Source: a bacterium
Lineage (GTDB): Bacteria > Bacillota > Clostridia > Lachnospirales > Lachnospiraceae
Length of the DNA: 64,000 nucleotides
Reading direction: 5' to 3'
Assembly: GCA_023663725.1 (NCBI GenBank)
Contig: JAMPGX010000003.1
Coordinates: 62,001-126,000, forward strand
The notes below the pieces were generated by a model. The model did no database searches and was not told the origin of the DNA. It saw only the letters and a program-made list of their open reading frames with translations. Below are positions 1 to 7,737 of the stretch, in pieces; the stretch's first letter is position 1; the number at the start of each line of letters is the position of its first letter. The translations under genes and the position numbers were made by a program.

Positions 1-1227
1 AGAAGCTATCTGGAGGGGGGGCGTGTATTCTCCAGAGCGCTGAGGTTCTGGCAGACTGTTCCGGTTGTCGTGTCGAGCCTGGGAATTCTGATTCTGCCCA
101 TTACCTATGTGCAGGGCGTGGTGACAGACTATTCTCTGGGTCCCAAGGCATATGCTCTGTATGCGAGTCTTGTGATCTATTTGGTCCTGATTCTGTACTA
201 TTGTCTCCGGTACTGGGAAGCGCTCGATGGGGATAAGAGATTGACAATCATTCTCGCGATTCCGATCTATGCGGTGGTAGCAGTGATTCAGATGCTTCTG
301 CCGGAGACGCTGATTGTGATCGTTGCCTCGACGATGATTATGCTGGGCCTTATCCTGAGCAATGAGAATACGGAAAAGTATATGGATGAGAAGACCTCCC
401 TGTTCAACCAGTTCTCCTTTGAGACGGTTCTGGATGAGACGGACTTTCAGAGGCAGAAGCTGTCCGTGGCAGTTCTGTGCTTCTGTAAGACGGAGAACAG
501 CATGGATTGGGAGCAAAACAGCCGTATTTTTCAGGATATTTACAGGGAAATCCGACCGTACCGTCTGCAGGGATACCGTATCTGTGAGAATGGTGTGGCC
601 TTTATCACCAATTCGGAGGACAGAGCCCGAACGGTGTTGGAGGAGGTCAAGAGCGCTCTGGAGGATCACTATGGTCAGGAGAGTCTGATTATCGCGACGA
701 GACTTCTGTCTGAAGAGAGTACCGTCTCCAAGCAGGACTGCATGCGCAGCGTCATTGCTTTCTGTACGGAGACCGGAAGTCATTTTGCCTATATCGACTA
801 TCTGACCCATATATATAATCGTAACGCTTTTGAGCGGGATATTGCCAAGCTGCAGGATGGCGACGAGGGATATTATGTTATCGCAGATCTGAACGGTCTG
901 AAGATGGTGAATGATACCATAGGACATTCGGCAGGAGATGAGCTGTTACAGAGGTTTGCGCGATTGCTGGCTGATGCGGCGGGGACTCAGGGAAGAGTGT
1001 ACCGTCAGGGTGGAGACGAATTCGCGGTACTGTACAACGGGAACGCGGAGGAGTTGGTCCGCGAGCTGAAAAAGCAGTGCGACGTTCATAATCAGACCCG
1101 CAACATACCCATCAGCTACGCTATAGGCTATTGCCATCTCAGCGAAGAAGATTTCCTGAACGTGGCTGACCGGAGAATGTACGAGGATAAGAGAAGAATC
1201 AAGCAGGGCAAGACCGGCGCTTCATAA
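1..1227 (+). CDS. Membrane diguanylate cyclase (GGDEF), 5' end outside window
   Basis: The frame is open from base 1, so the true start lies upstream and 408 residues are visible. About four hydrophobic stretches fill the first 115 residues, then a linker leads to a C-terminal GGDEF domain at roughly bases 790-1215. Visible motifs are YLTHIYNRNAF, the metal-binding DLNGLKMVNDTIGH and the active-site RQGGDEF. The signature is intact, so synthesis of cyclic di-GMP from two GTP at the membrane is expected. The central 100-residue part matches no domain I recognise. It ends 30 bases before an MBOAT acyltransferase and may be co-transcribed with it, which would link c-di-GMP to surface glycan acylation (inference). 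Confidence 0.85.
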   Translation, partial: RSYLEGGRVFSRALRFWQTVPVVVSSLGILILPITYVQGVVTDYSLGPKAYALYASLVIYLVLILYYCLRYWEALDGDKRLTIILAIPIYAVVAVIQMLLPETLIVIVASTMIMLGLILSNENTEKYMDEKTSLFNQFSFETVLDETDFQRQKLSVAVLCFCKTENSMDWEQNSRIFQDIYREIRPYRLQGYRICENGVAFITNSEDRARTVLEEVKSALEDHYGQESLIIATRLLSEESTVSKQDCMRSVIAFCTETGSHFAYIDYLTHIYNRNAFERDIAKLQDGDEGYYVIADLNGLKMVNDTIGHSAGDELLQRFARLLADAAGTQGRVYRQGGDEFAVLYNGNAEELVRELKKQCDVHNQTRNIPISYAIGYCHLSEEDFLNVADRRMYEDKRRIKQGKTGAS

Positions 1228-1257
1228 TTAGGTAGAACAGGAGATGGTAAGTCAGGT

Positions 1258-2721
1258 ATGCTATTCAATTCGGTTGTCTTCATCATTATCTTCCTGCCCA
1301 TTGCGTTGCTGGGCTGGTATCTGTTACAGCAGTTGAAAAGCGCTGTGTGGGCAAGGCTTTTCCTGATCGGCATGTCTCTCTGGTTCTATGGGTATTACAA
1401 TATCTATTATCTGTGGATATTGATTGCAAGCGTGTTATTTAATTATCTATGCGGCAAGCTGATTGTCGCCGCAAGGAGAGTCTGCCTGCGAAGGCTGTGG
1501 CTTGCCTGCGGTATCGTGGGCAATCTTGGCTTGCTGTTCTATTTTAAGTACTTCAACTTTTTCCTGGACAATTGCAATTTCCTGCTGCACACGCAGTGGC
1601 AGATCGAAAGCATTGCCCTGCCGCTCGGAATCAGCTTCTACACCTTTCAGCAGATATCCTATCTCGCGGACTGCTGCCGGCAGGATGCGGGAAAGTATTC
1701 CTTTATAGAATATGCCTGCTTTATCACCTTTTTTCCCCAGCTGATAGCGGGGCCCATCGTGCTCCACGGCGAATTTATCCCTCAACTGCGGGAGAGGCAG
1801 AACCGTCGGCCTACCGCCGAGGGCATGTTTGACGGGCTGGGGCTGTTTATTCTTGGGCTGGCCAAGAAGGTGTTGTTGGCGGATGTGCTGGCCATCATTG
1901 TCAATGGAGAATACGGCAGTATTCCCTATCTGGACGCCCTGTCCGCATGGATTACGATTATCTGCTATATGCTGGAGCTGTATTTTGATTTCAGCGGGTA
2001 CTGTGATATGGCGAGGGGAATCGGCAAGATGATGGGCTTCTGGCTGCCGGAGAATTTTCATTCTCCCCTCATGGCCACGTCCGTCAGAGACTTTTGGCGC
2101 AGATGGCATATGACACTTGCGCGGTTCCTGACGTCCTATATCTATATTCCTCTCGGCGGTAACAGGCGGGGCAAGGCGGTGCAGTGCGTGAACATCCTCA
2201 TTGTATTTTTGGTCAGCGGCTTCTGGCATGGGGCGAACTGGACCTTCGTGGTGTGGGGGCTGCTTCACGGTCTGGCGATGGTGTGGGAGACTCTGCTGCC
2301 GAGGCTTCGCTTCCGCAGGGATTGGATGAACCGGCTGGCGACAGGACTGTTTGTGACATGGACGTTCTCCATATTCCGCAGCGACTCGCTGGGGATGGCG
2401 TGGGCCATGTTCAGGAAGCTGTTTATCGGCGGGTGGACAGGCTTTGTCCTGGGGCTGTGCAATACCCTGCAGCTCCCTGAGACCTACGTGGTCAGGAAAT
2501 TTCTGGAGATCGCATTGCCGCGTTTGCAGAATCCCTTTTATGTCTGCTGCCTGATTGTGCTGCTGGGCGTTTCCGCTATACTGATCGCCGGAGACAGGGC
2601 GGAGGTGTGGCTGGAGAAGAGGGGGCGCACAGGTGGAGGGCTGGTGATTCTCGCCCTGTTGTTCGTGTGGTCTGTGATCTCTCTGTCACAGGTGAGCACA
2701 TTCCTGTATTTTGATTTCTAG
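1258..2721 (+). CDS. MBOAT-family O-acyltransferase (AlgI/DltB-like)
   Basis: A 487-residue polytopic membrane protein with about ten hydrophobic segments. It carries the MBOAT core: FFPQLIAGPI near residue 160, YFDFSGYCDMARGIG near 242, the RDFWRRWHMTL block, and SGFWHGANWTFVVWGLLHG near 320, whose histidine is the conserved catalytic residue of the family. Relatives move acyl groups across the membrane to exported polysaccharides or teichoic acids. The next gene encodes an SGNH-like partner, the usual pairing for alginate- or peptidoglycan-type O-acetylation. The substrate cannot be told from sequence; the absence of dltA/dltC nearby argues against D-alanylation. Confidence 0.9.
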   Translation: MLFNSVVFIIIFLPIALLGWYLLQQLKSAVWARLFLIGMSLWFYGYYNIYYLWILIASVLFNYLCGKLIVAARRVCLRRLWLACGIVGNLGLLFYFKYFNFFLDNCNFLLHTQWQIESIALPLGISFYTFQQISYLADCCRQDAGKYSFIEYACFITFFPQLIAGPIVLHGEFIPQLRERQNRRPTAEGMFDGLGLFILGLAKKVLLADVLAIIVNGEYGSIPYLDALSAWITIICYMLELYFDFSGYCDMARGIGKMMGFWLPENFHSPLMATSVRDFWRRWHMTLARFLTSYIYIPLGGNRRGKAVQCVNILIVFLVSGFWHGANWTFVVWGLLHGLAMVWETLLPRLRFRRDWMNRLATGLFVTWTFSIFRSDSLGMAWAMFRKLFIGGWTGFVLGLCNTLQLPETYVVRKFLEIALPRLQNPFYVCCLIVLLGVSAILIAGDRAEVWLEKRGRTGGGLVILALLFVWSVISLSQVSTFLYFDF

Positions 2722-2745
2722 TGTACTGGCATGCTCCAGTACACT
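2718..2745. repeat. Short perfect hairpin overlapping the MBOAT stop codon
   Basis: AGTGTACTGG (2720-2729) and CCAGTACACT (2736-2745) pair perfectly around a six-base loop. The stop codon TAG (2719-2721) is inside the element. There is no following T run, so it is not a classical terminator. The tip CTAGTGTACTG matches the terminal inverted repeat of the R2 element at 59799-59963, so it may be a minimal relative (inference). Confidence 0.5.
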
Positions 2746-2782
2746 GGTACTGTACGCTGCACTGGCGCGCTGAGGCGGGCAG

Positions 2783-3868
2783 ATGGGAGTTTGCATGGAT
2801 AAAAAGAAAGCCCTGACGAGATTGATATTGTTGATTGCGGTTGGTTTTGTGCTGACGGGAGGTATCACCTACCTCTTTGACCCCTTTTATCAATACCACA
2901 AGCCCATCCTGGGGATGGAGGCGGTGCTCTATGACAGGGACAATCAGGTGGTGGGTACGATTCGCAATTTTGACTATGACATGGTGCTGCTTGGCTCATC
3001 CGTGGTGGAGAACGCAGACAGCACATTCCTGGATCAGACGTATGGGGGGCAGACGCTGAAGGTGATTCGGGCTTCAGGCTCCGCGGCGGACCTGCTCTAC
3101 TACCTGGAGATGGCGCATGACTGCCAGGAGCTTACGAGGGTGTTCTGGTGCATGGATATCTTTGCGCTGACCGCCGGACAGGAGGTGACTCTGCTGGGAG
3201 GAGACACGCCGCGTTACCTGCACACGAGAACTATGCTGGATGACATCCCCTACCTGTACAATAAGGAGATATTATTCCAAAGGATTCCCCAGATGTTCGC
3301 CTACCACGCTCAGGGGCGCAATACCGGCGGTCATGCCTACGACTGGTCGGACGGCAAGGAGTTCAGCGCAGCCAAGGCGATGCAGGCATATGAGAAGCCT
3401 GCGGAGGCTATGCCTGAGACACAGACTCCAGGCTGGGAGCAGGAATTGTCTGCGAATCTGCAGATGATCGGCGATGAGATCACGCAGCACCCGCAGGTGG
3501 AGTATGTCTTCTTCTTCCCTCCCTACTCTATGATGTGGTGGGACAGCGGGCATGTCAACGGACTGGGAGAGGCGTATCTCGCCCTGCTGGAGCAGACTTT
3601 CTCCGAGCTGCTTTCCCATGCCAACGTGAGGCTGTTCTATTTTCAGGACCAGCAGGATATCGTCTGCAACCTCGACAACTATATGGACATGATCCACTTT
3701 GCGCCGCAGATCAACCAGTATATGCTGCAATGCATAGCGGAAGGCAGCTGCGAGGTCACCGAGGACAACGCGCAGGAATACCTGGACCACATGCGCCAGG
3801 TCTACGACTACATCATCACGGAAGGAATATTCCAGTATTACCCTTCAGAGCTATCGCGCAGCGGGTAA
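2783..3868 (+). CDS. SGNH/AlgJ-like partner of the MBOAT acyltransferase
   Basis: A 361-residue protein with one N-terminal membrane anchor (residues about 10-31) and an extracytoplasmic body. MVLLGSSVVENADS near residue 72 resembles block I of SGNH/GDSL hydrolases, and DNYMDMIHFAP near residue 296 resembles the C-terminal DxxH block. Partners of MBOAT proteins with this arrangement (AlgJ/AlgX, DltD and PatB types) complete acyl transfer outside the membrane. A second in-frame ATG at 2795 (MDKKK) has a GGGAG upstream and is an equally good start. The last codons lie in a 26-bp sequence that is repeated before the next gene. Confidence 0.7.
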   Translation: MGVCMDKKKALTRLILLIAVGFVLTGGITYLFDPFYQYHKPILGMEAVLYDRDNQVVGTIRNFDYDMVLLGSSVVENADSTFLDQTYGGQTLKVIRASGSAADLLYYLEMAHDCQELTRVFWCMDIFALTAGQEVTLLGGDTPRYLHTRTMLDDIPYLYNKEILFQRIPQMFAYHAQGRNTGGHAYDWSDGKEFSAAKAMQAYEKPAEAMPETQTPGWEQELSANLQMIGDEITQHPQVEYVFFFPPYSMMWWDSGHVNGLGEAYLALLEQTFSELLSHANVRLFYFQDQQDIVCNLDNYMDMIHFAPQINQYMLQCIAEGSCEVTEDNAQEYLDHMRQVYDYIITEGIFQYYPSELSRSG

Positions 3869-3976
3869 AGTCGCGAAGGCGTCGGAGAGAAATTTTCATG
3901 AGAGCATTAACGAATGAAAGTTTCTCTCATAAGGTGGCGGCGAAGTGACTTTACCCTTCAGAGCTATCGCGCAGCG
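3838..3976. repeat. Palindromic element bracketed by a 26-bp direct repeat
   Basis: An identical 26-bp sequence occurs at 3838-3863 (the last codons of the SGNH-like gene) and at 3951-3976 (just upstream of the serine hydrolase). Between them is a palindrome: GGGTAAAGTC (3863-3872) pairs with GACTTTACCC (3947-3956), and inner arms such as ATGAGAG (3898-3904) pair with CTCTCAT (3924-3930). It could be a small hairpin element or the product of a local duplication. Confidence 0.65.
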
Positions 3977-3997
3977 ATTTTTATAAGGAGGCAAACT

Positions 3998-5191
3998 ATG
4001 TATGACTACAGACAGGCTATTGATCGAATCATGCGGCGGGAGGTGGACGAGGGGCAGATTGCCGGAGCTGCCTACCTGTTGATTCAGGGGGGCAGAGAGC
4101 GCTATTTTAGCGCCTGCGGCTATGCGGACAGAGAGAGGGAGACGCCGATCAGACGGGACACGATCTTCCGGCTCTTTTCCATGACCAAGCCGATCACGGC
4201 GGTGGCTGTGATGCTGCTGGTGGAGCGGGGAGAGCTGGATCTGCGGGACGCGGTGAGCCGCTATCTTCCCTCCTTTGAGAAGATGACAGTGTGGAATCCG
4301 GATGGAGCTCCTCTGCCGGCGGAGCGCGAGATCACTGTGTATGATCTGTTGAATATGACCTCCGGCATCCCCTATCCTGAGAACTGGGAGGGCTGCAGCG
4401 CCTCCGGTCTGTTGATGGATGATCTGTTCCGCGAATTGAAGGCGGCTCAGGCCGCAGGACAGCGATTGTTCACCAGGGAGTGGATCGACCGGATTGCGCG
4501 GGTTCCTCTGGCGTTTCAGCCGGGAGAGCGCTGGATGTACGGCCTCTCCGCGGATGTGCTGGGAGCGGTGATTGAGGTGGTGACGGGAAAGCGCTACGGG
4601 GATTTCCTGCGCGAAGAGATCTTTGCGCCGCTGGAAATGAAGGACACGGGATTCTTTGTGCCCGAGGATAAGAGGCACCGCTTTGCCCAGAATTATTACT
4701 GGAACGAGGAAAAAAGGGCGCTGGAGGTCTACGAGGGCTGCAATCTGGGGGAGTACTATGGGGAGGATGTGTCCTTTGAGTCCGGCGGGGCGGGGCTGGT
4801 GTCCACGATGGAGGACTACGCCCATTTTGCGCAGATGCTACTGCAGGGCGGCGTGTATGGGACGACGAGAATTCTCGGCGAGAAAACGGTGCGGTTCATG
4901 CGTCAGGACAGGCTGTCGCCCCGCCAGAAGGAGCCTTTTGCCTGGGACAGCAACCTGGGATGCGGCTATGGCTGCCTGATGCGGGTGCTGACGGACCAGG
5001 GAGCCGCGGGAACCGTCGGCAGTCTGGGAGAATACGGCTGGGACGGCTGGACGGGAAACTATATGACGATAGATCCAGAGGACGACATGGTAATGCTCTA
5101 CTTTATCCAGAGATGCGGCTATAGCAGCACCTCCGCGCTGCGCAGGCTGCGCAATGTCACCTATGGGGCGCTTGAGCGGCTGGAGAACTGA
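3998..5191 (+). CDS. Beta-lactamase-fold serine hydrolase (EstB/class C-like)
   Basis: 397 residues from the ATG at 3998, chosen because AAGGAGG lies 7 bases upstream; the longer open frame from 3914 runs through the palindromic element. The nucleophile motif is SMTK (Ser61, Lys64), the second motif is YGLSADVLG, and a WTGN near the C-terminus stands in for the KTG-like third motif. These are features of the class C beta-lactamase/D-aminopeptidase/EstB esterase family. No signal peptide is evident, so a cytoplasmic esterase or peptidase is more likely than a drug-resistance enzyme. It is convergent with a paralogue at 5252-6412. Confidence 0.85.
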   Translation: MYDYRQAIDRIMRREVDEGQIAGAAYLLIQGGRERYFSACGYADRERETPIRRDTIFRLFSMTKPITAVAVMLLVERGELDLRDAVSRYLPSFEKMTVWNPDGAPLPAEREITVYDLLNMTSGIPYPENWEGCSASGLLMDDLFRELKAAQAAGQRLFTREWIDRIARVPLAFQPGERWMYGLSADVLGAVIEVVTGKRYGDFLREEIFAPLEMKDTGFFVPEDKRHRFAQNYYWNEEKRALEVYEGCNLGEYYGEDVSFESGGAGLVSTMEDYAHFAQMLLQGGVYGTTRILGEKTVRFMRQDRLSPRQKEPFAWDSNLGCGYGCLMRVLTDQGAAGTVGSLGEYGWDGWTGNYMTIDPEDDMVMLYFIQRCGYSSTSALRRLRNVTYGALERLEN

Positions 5192-5204
5192 TCTCACCAT
5201 CGCG

Positions 5205-5246
5205 GCTCCGAAGCATGGAACGGCAATGCTTCGGAGCTATTCTTTT
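5205..5246 (+). terminator. Rho-independent terminator
   Basis: A perfect 12-bp stem, GCTCCGAAGCAT (5205-5216) with ATGCTTCGGAGC (5226-5237), is followed by TATTCTTTT. It terminates the plus-strand serine hydrolase. The minus-strand side lacks a T run. Confidence 0.88.
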
Positions 5247-5251
5247 CTGAA

Positions 5252-6412
5252 TTACAGCAGCGCATAGGAAATGGCGCGGATGCGGGGGTGGTAGTACTGT
5301 TCGTCATTGGGGATCAGATTGTGCATATATACAATGGAAAGTCCCTCTTGCGGGTCCGCCTCGCACCAGCTTCCGAAGCCGCCGGTCCAGCCAAACGAGC
5401 CGAGGGAGCCGTTTAAATCTCCCGCTGCTCGGTCGATCAGCGTGCGGAAGCCGTAGCCGTAACCGTATCCCCTGTCAGGAAAGTCTCGAAGCTGGGTCTC
5501 ATCCAGCGTGTTTGAGCGCATCAGGTCAATCGTCTTGCGGCTCATGACGCGCCTGTCCTTCCATGTGCCCCCGCAGGCAAGCATCTGCATCAGATGCGAG
5601 TAGTCCTCCACATTGGAAAAAAGCCTTGCCCAGCCCGCCTCATTCTCTGCGCCTGGAAGATGCTTTTTGTCAAAAAAGTCCGGCCCAGGGCCATATTTTC
5701 CCTCCGCATCCAGGGCGTAGAGCGCTACCAGGCGCTCCCTTGCACCGTCAAAGAAGATTGCGGCAGTATTTTCCATCTCCAACGGGTCGAAGAGCAGCTC
5801 CTTCAGAGCGTCGTTTACAGGCTTATCGCATATTTTCTCGATGATGCCCGCGGCGAGCTCGCTGGAGAATCCGTAGATCCAATGGGAGCCAGGCTCGCAG
5901 GCCAGCGGTGCGGCCGAGACAGCGGCAAGCTGCTCCTGCAGGGTGTAATGTCCCTTTTCCCACAGAGGCCTCATGCATTCCTGCATTCCCCGCAGCGTCA
6001 TATCCTGAGTGGACGCGTCGGAATTGCAGTAGGGAAGCCCGCACTTCATGGAGAGCGTATCCCGAATCGTGATGGGCCTCTCTGTCGGGACGACGCTCAC
6101 GCAGCCGTTGGCGTGACACAGATATTTTGTGCTGGTTTTCCATTCGGGAAGGTAGTTTCCCACCGGGTCGCTCAGCAGGAATTTGCCCCGCTCATAGAGC
6201 ATCATCATGGCAGTGTAGAGCGGAATCTTGGACATAGATGCCTGCCGAAAGAGGGAGTCCTTCGTGACGGGAGCTTTACTGGTCAGGTCGGTATAACCGA
6301 AATAGCCCTCATATAGAGTGTTTCCCCGCTGCATGACCTTGAGAGAACAGCCGGGCAGTCCCCGCTCCACAAAGCTTTCCAAAAGCTGATCAACGTCTTT
6401 TGCTGTAGCCAT
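5252..6412 (-). CDS. Beta-lactamase-fold serine hydrolase, paralogue of 3998-5191
   Basis: 386 residues. The nucleophile motif is SMSK (RQASMSKIPL near residue 60), the tyrosine motif is YGFSSELAAGI, and the third motif is GWTGGFG near the C-terminus. The overall organisation matches the convergent neighbour, pointing to an old duplication or a shared substrate class. No signal peptide or lipobox is visible. The start ATG at 6412 has AGAGAGGTG upstream. A role in hydrolysing esters or D-amino acid peptides is a family-level guess. Confidence 0.85.
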   Translation of the reverse strand: MATAKDVDQLLESFVERGLPGCSLKVMQRGNTLYEGYFGYTDLTSKAPVTKDSLFRQASMSKIPLYTAMMMLYERGKFLLSDPVGNYLPEWKTSTKYLCHANGCVSVVPTERPITIRDTLSMKCGLPYCNSDASTQDMTLRGMQECMRPLWEKGHYTLQEQLAAVSAAPLACEPGSHWIYGFSSELAAGIIEKICDKPVNDALKELLFDPLEMENTAAIFFDGARERLVALYALDAEGKYGPGPDFFDKKHLPGAENEAGWARLFSNVEDYSHLMQMLACGGTWKDRRVMSRKTIDLMRSNTLDETQLRDFPDRGYGYGYGFRTLIDRAAGDLNGSLGSFGWTGGFGSWCEADPQEGLSIVYMHNLIPNDEQYYHPRIRAISYALL

Positions 6413-6651
6413 ATTTACACCTCTCTGTTGGTTTTATTTTTACCTTAACATGGGAAAAAGCTCTATGTCAACAAAAAACTACAACGTAGCAGCAATAGAG
6501 ACTTTAAGAGACCTTTGGCGGTATGCTGTTAAAATAGCTAAAATATGCGCATTTATTTCTGCCATATCGCACATTGACAAACGCTGTGATATTGATTAAC
6601 CTGAAATTGCAATAACGATTTAGCAAATGATACAGCGAATAGGGATGGTGC
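6413..6651. promoter_or_regulatory. Divergent promoter region
   Basis: On the minus strand TTGACA (complement of 6466-6471) lies 17 bases before a weak TTAAGG -10. On the plus strand TTGACA (6574-6579) is followed after 17 bases by a weak TAACCT -10. Both -35 boxes are perfect and both -10 boxes poor, as for activated or repressed promoters. A LacI-type operator palindrome was not found with confidence. Confidence 0.4.
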
Positions 6652-7695
6652 ATGGATATGGGGGAAAAGAGGACTGCGGGAGCGCAGATCAGGGAGATTG
6701 CGGAGAGATTGGGCGTATCCCAGAGCACTGTGTCAGCGGTGCTGGGAGGCAGAGGGGACAGTGTACGAATCTCCAAGAAGACACAGAAGAGAGTGCAGGA
6801 CATGGCACAGGAGCTGAATTACCACCCCAATATATATGCCAGGCGTCTGCGCCATGCCGAGGAGGAGGTTCCCTATGTGATTGCAGTGTTCTGGCGTCTT
6901 GACAGTCTGAACGCCCGCATCGGCAGATTTATCACAGGCTTGTATGAGGCGGCCGAGAAGAAAAAGTGCAAGGTTGAGATGGTGATACAGCCCTACAACC
7001 CGGGAGAATTGATGAAACATGCGGACATGCTCTCCGGTCATCGCATCAGTGGCGCTATCATTATCGGGCTTTCCACGGCGGATCAGCAGGAGCTGGAGAA
7101 GGGCGAGTATTCGATTCCCATCATATTGATCGAGCGAGAGAGCGCCAAATTTCATTGCATTGTCATGGACACCTATCGCACGGGAGAGCAGTGTATAGCG
7201 TATATGGCGGGACCGGATGTGAAGACGGCAGCGTTTATCGGTTTTGACAACAACAATCGCTCGGAGAGGAAGATGGAGGCCGGGTTTGTCTACGGCTGTC
7301 GGGACAGGGGAATCCGGATAAAAGAGGACTGGAATGTCTATTTGGAGTGCAGTAGCTATGAGAACGGCTATGCGGCGGCGGAGAAGGTGCTGGCCAGCGT
7401 GAAACTGCCGTCAGCCTGGCTGGTGGCGGATTGCAGGCTGGCCGGAGGTATCCTGGACTGCTGCCATGATAGGAAGCTGCGGATTCCGGAGGATGTGCGG
7501 TTGCTCTTTTTTGAGGATTCGGAAATCTTGAAGTATAACAAGCCGCCTCTTTCGTCGGTCGATGTCCCCTCCTTTGAGATGGCGGAGACAGCCCTCGACA
7601 TCGTATTGATGTCCGGCAATCAGAAGCTGGATGTTCCGATACGGAAGGAGCATGCGCCGCTTTATTTTATTCGGGAAAGCAGTGGAGGACAATGA
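6652..7695 (+). CDS. LacI-family transcriptional regulator
   Basis: 347 residues. The N-terminal helix-turn-helix reads IREIAERLGVSQSTVSAVLG, followed by the hinge-proximal NYHPNIYARRLR typical of LacI/GalR proteins. The rest is a periplasmic-binding-protein-like sugar-sensing domain, with PSAWLVADCRLAGG and the late PPLSSVDVPSFEMAETA block common to the family. It sits 42 bases upstream of the esterase/arabinofuranosidase genes in the same direction and is the likely local repressor of the cluster. An alternative start is the ATG at 6658. Confidence 0.93.
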   Translation: MDMGEKRTAGAQIREIAERLGVSQSTVSAVLGGRGDSVRISKKTQKRVQDMAQELNYHPNIYARRLRHAEEEVPYVIAVFWRLDSLNARIGRFITGLYEAAEKKKCKVEMVIQPYNPGELMKHADMLSGHRISGAIIIGLSTADQQELEKGEYSIPIILIERESAKFHCIVMDTYRTGEQCIAYMAGPDVKTAAFIGFDNNNRSERKMEAGFVYGCRDRGIRIKEDWNVYLECSSYENGYAAAEKVLASVKLPSAWLVADCRLAGGILDCCHDRKLRIPEDVRLLFFEDSEILKYNKPPLSSVDVPSFEMAETALDIVLMSGNQKLDVPIRKEHAPLYFIRESSGGQ

Positions 7696-7737
7696 GTATC
7701 GGCCGGATGACGGCGGAGTATAGATGGAGGCAAAAAT

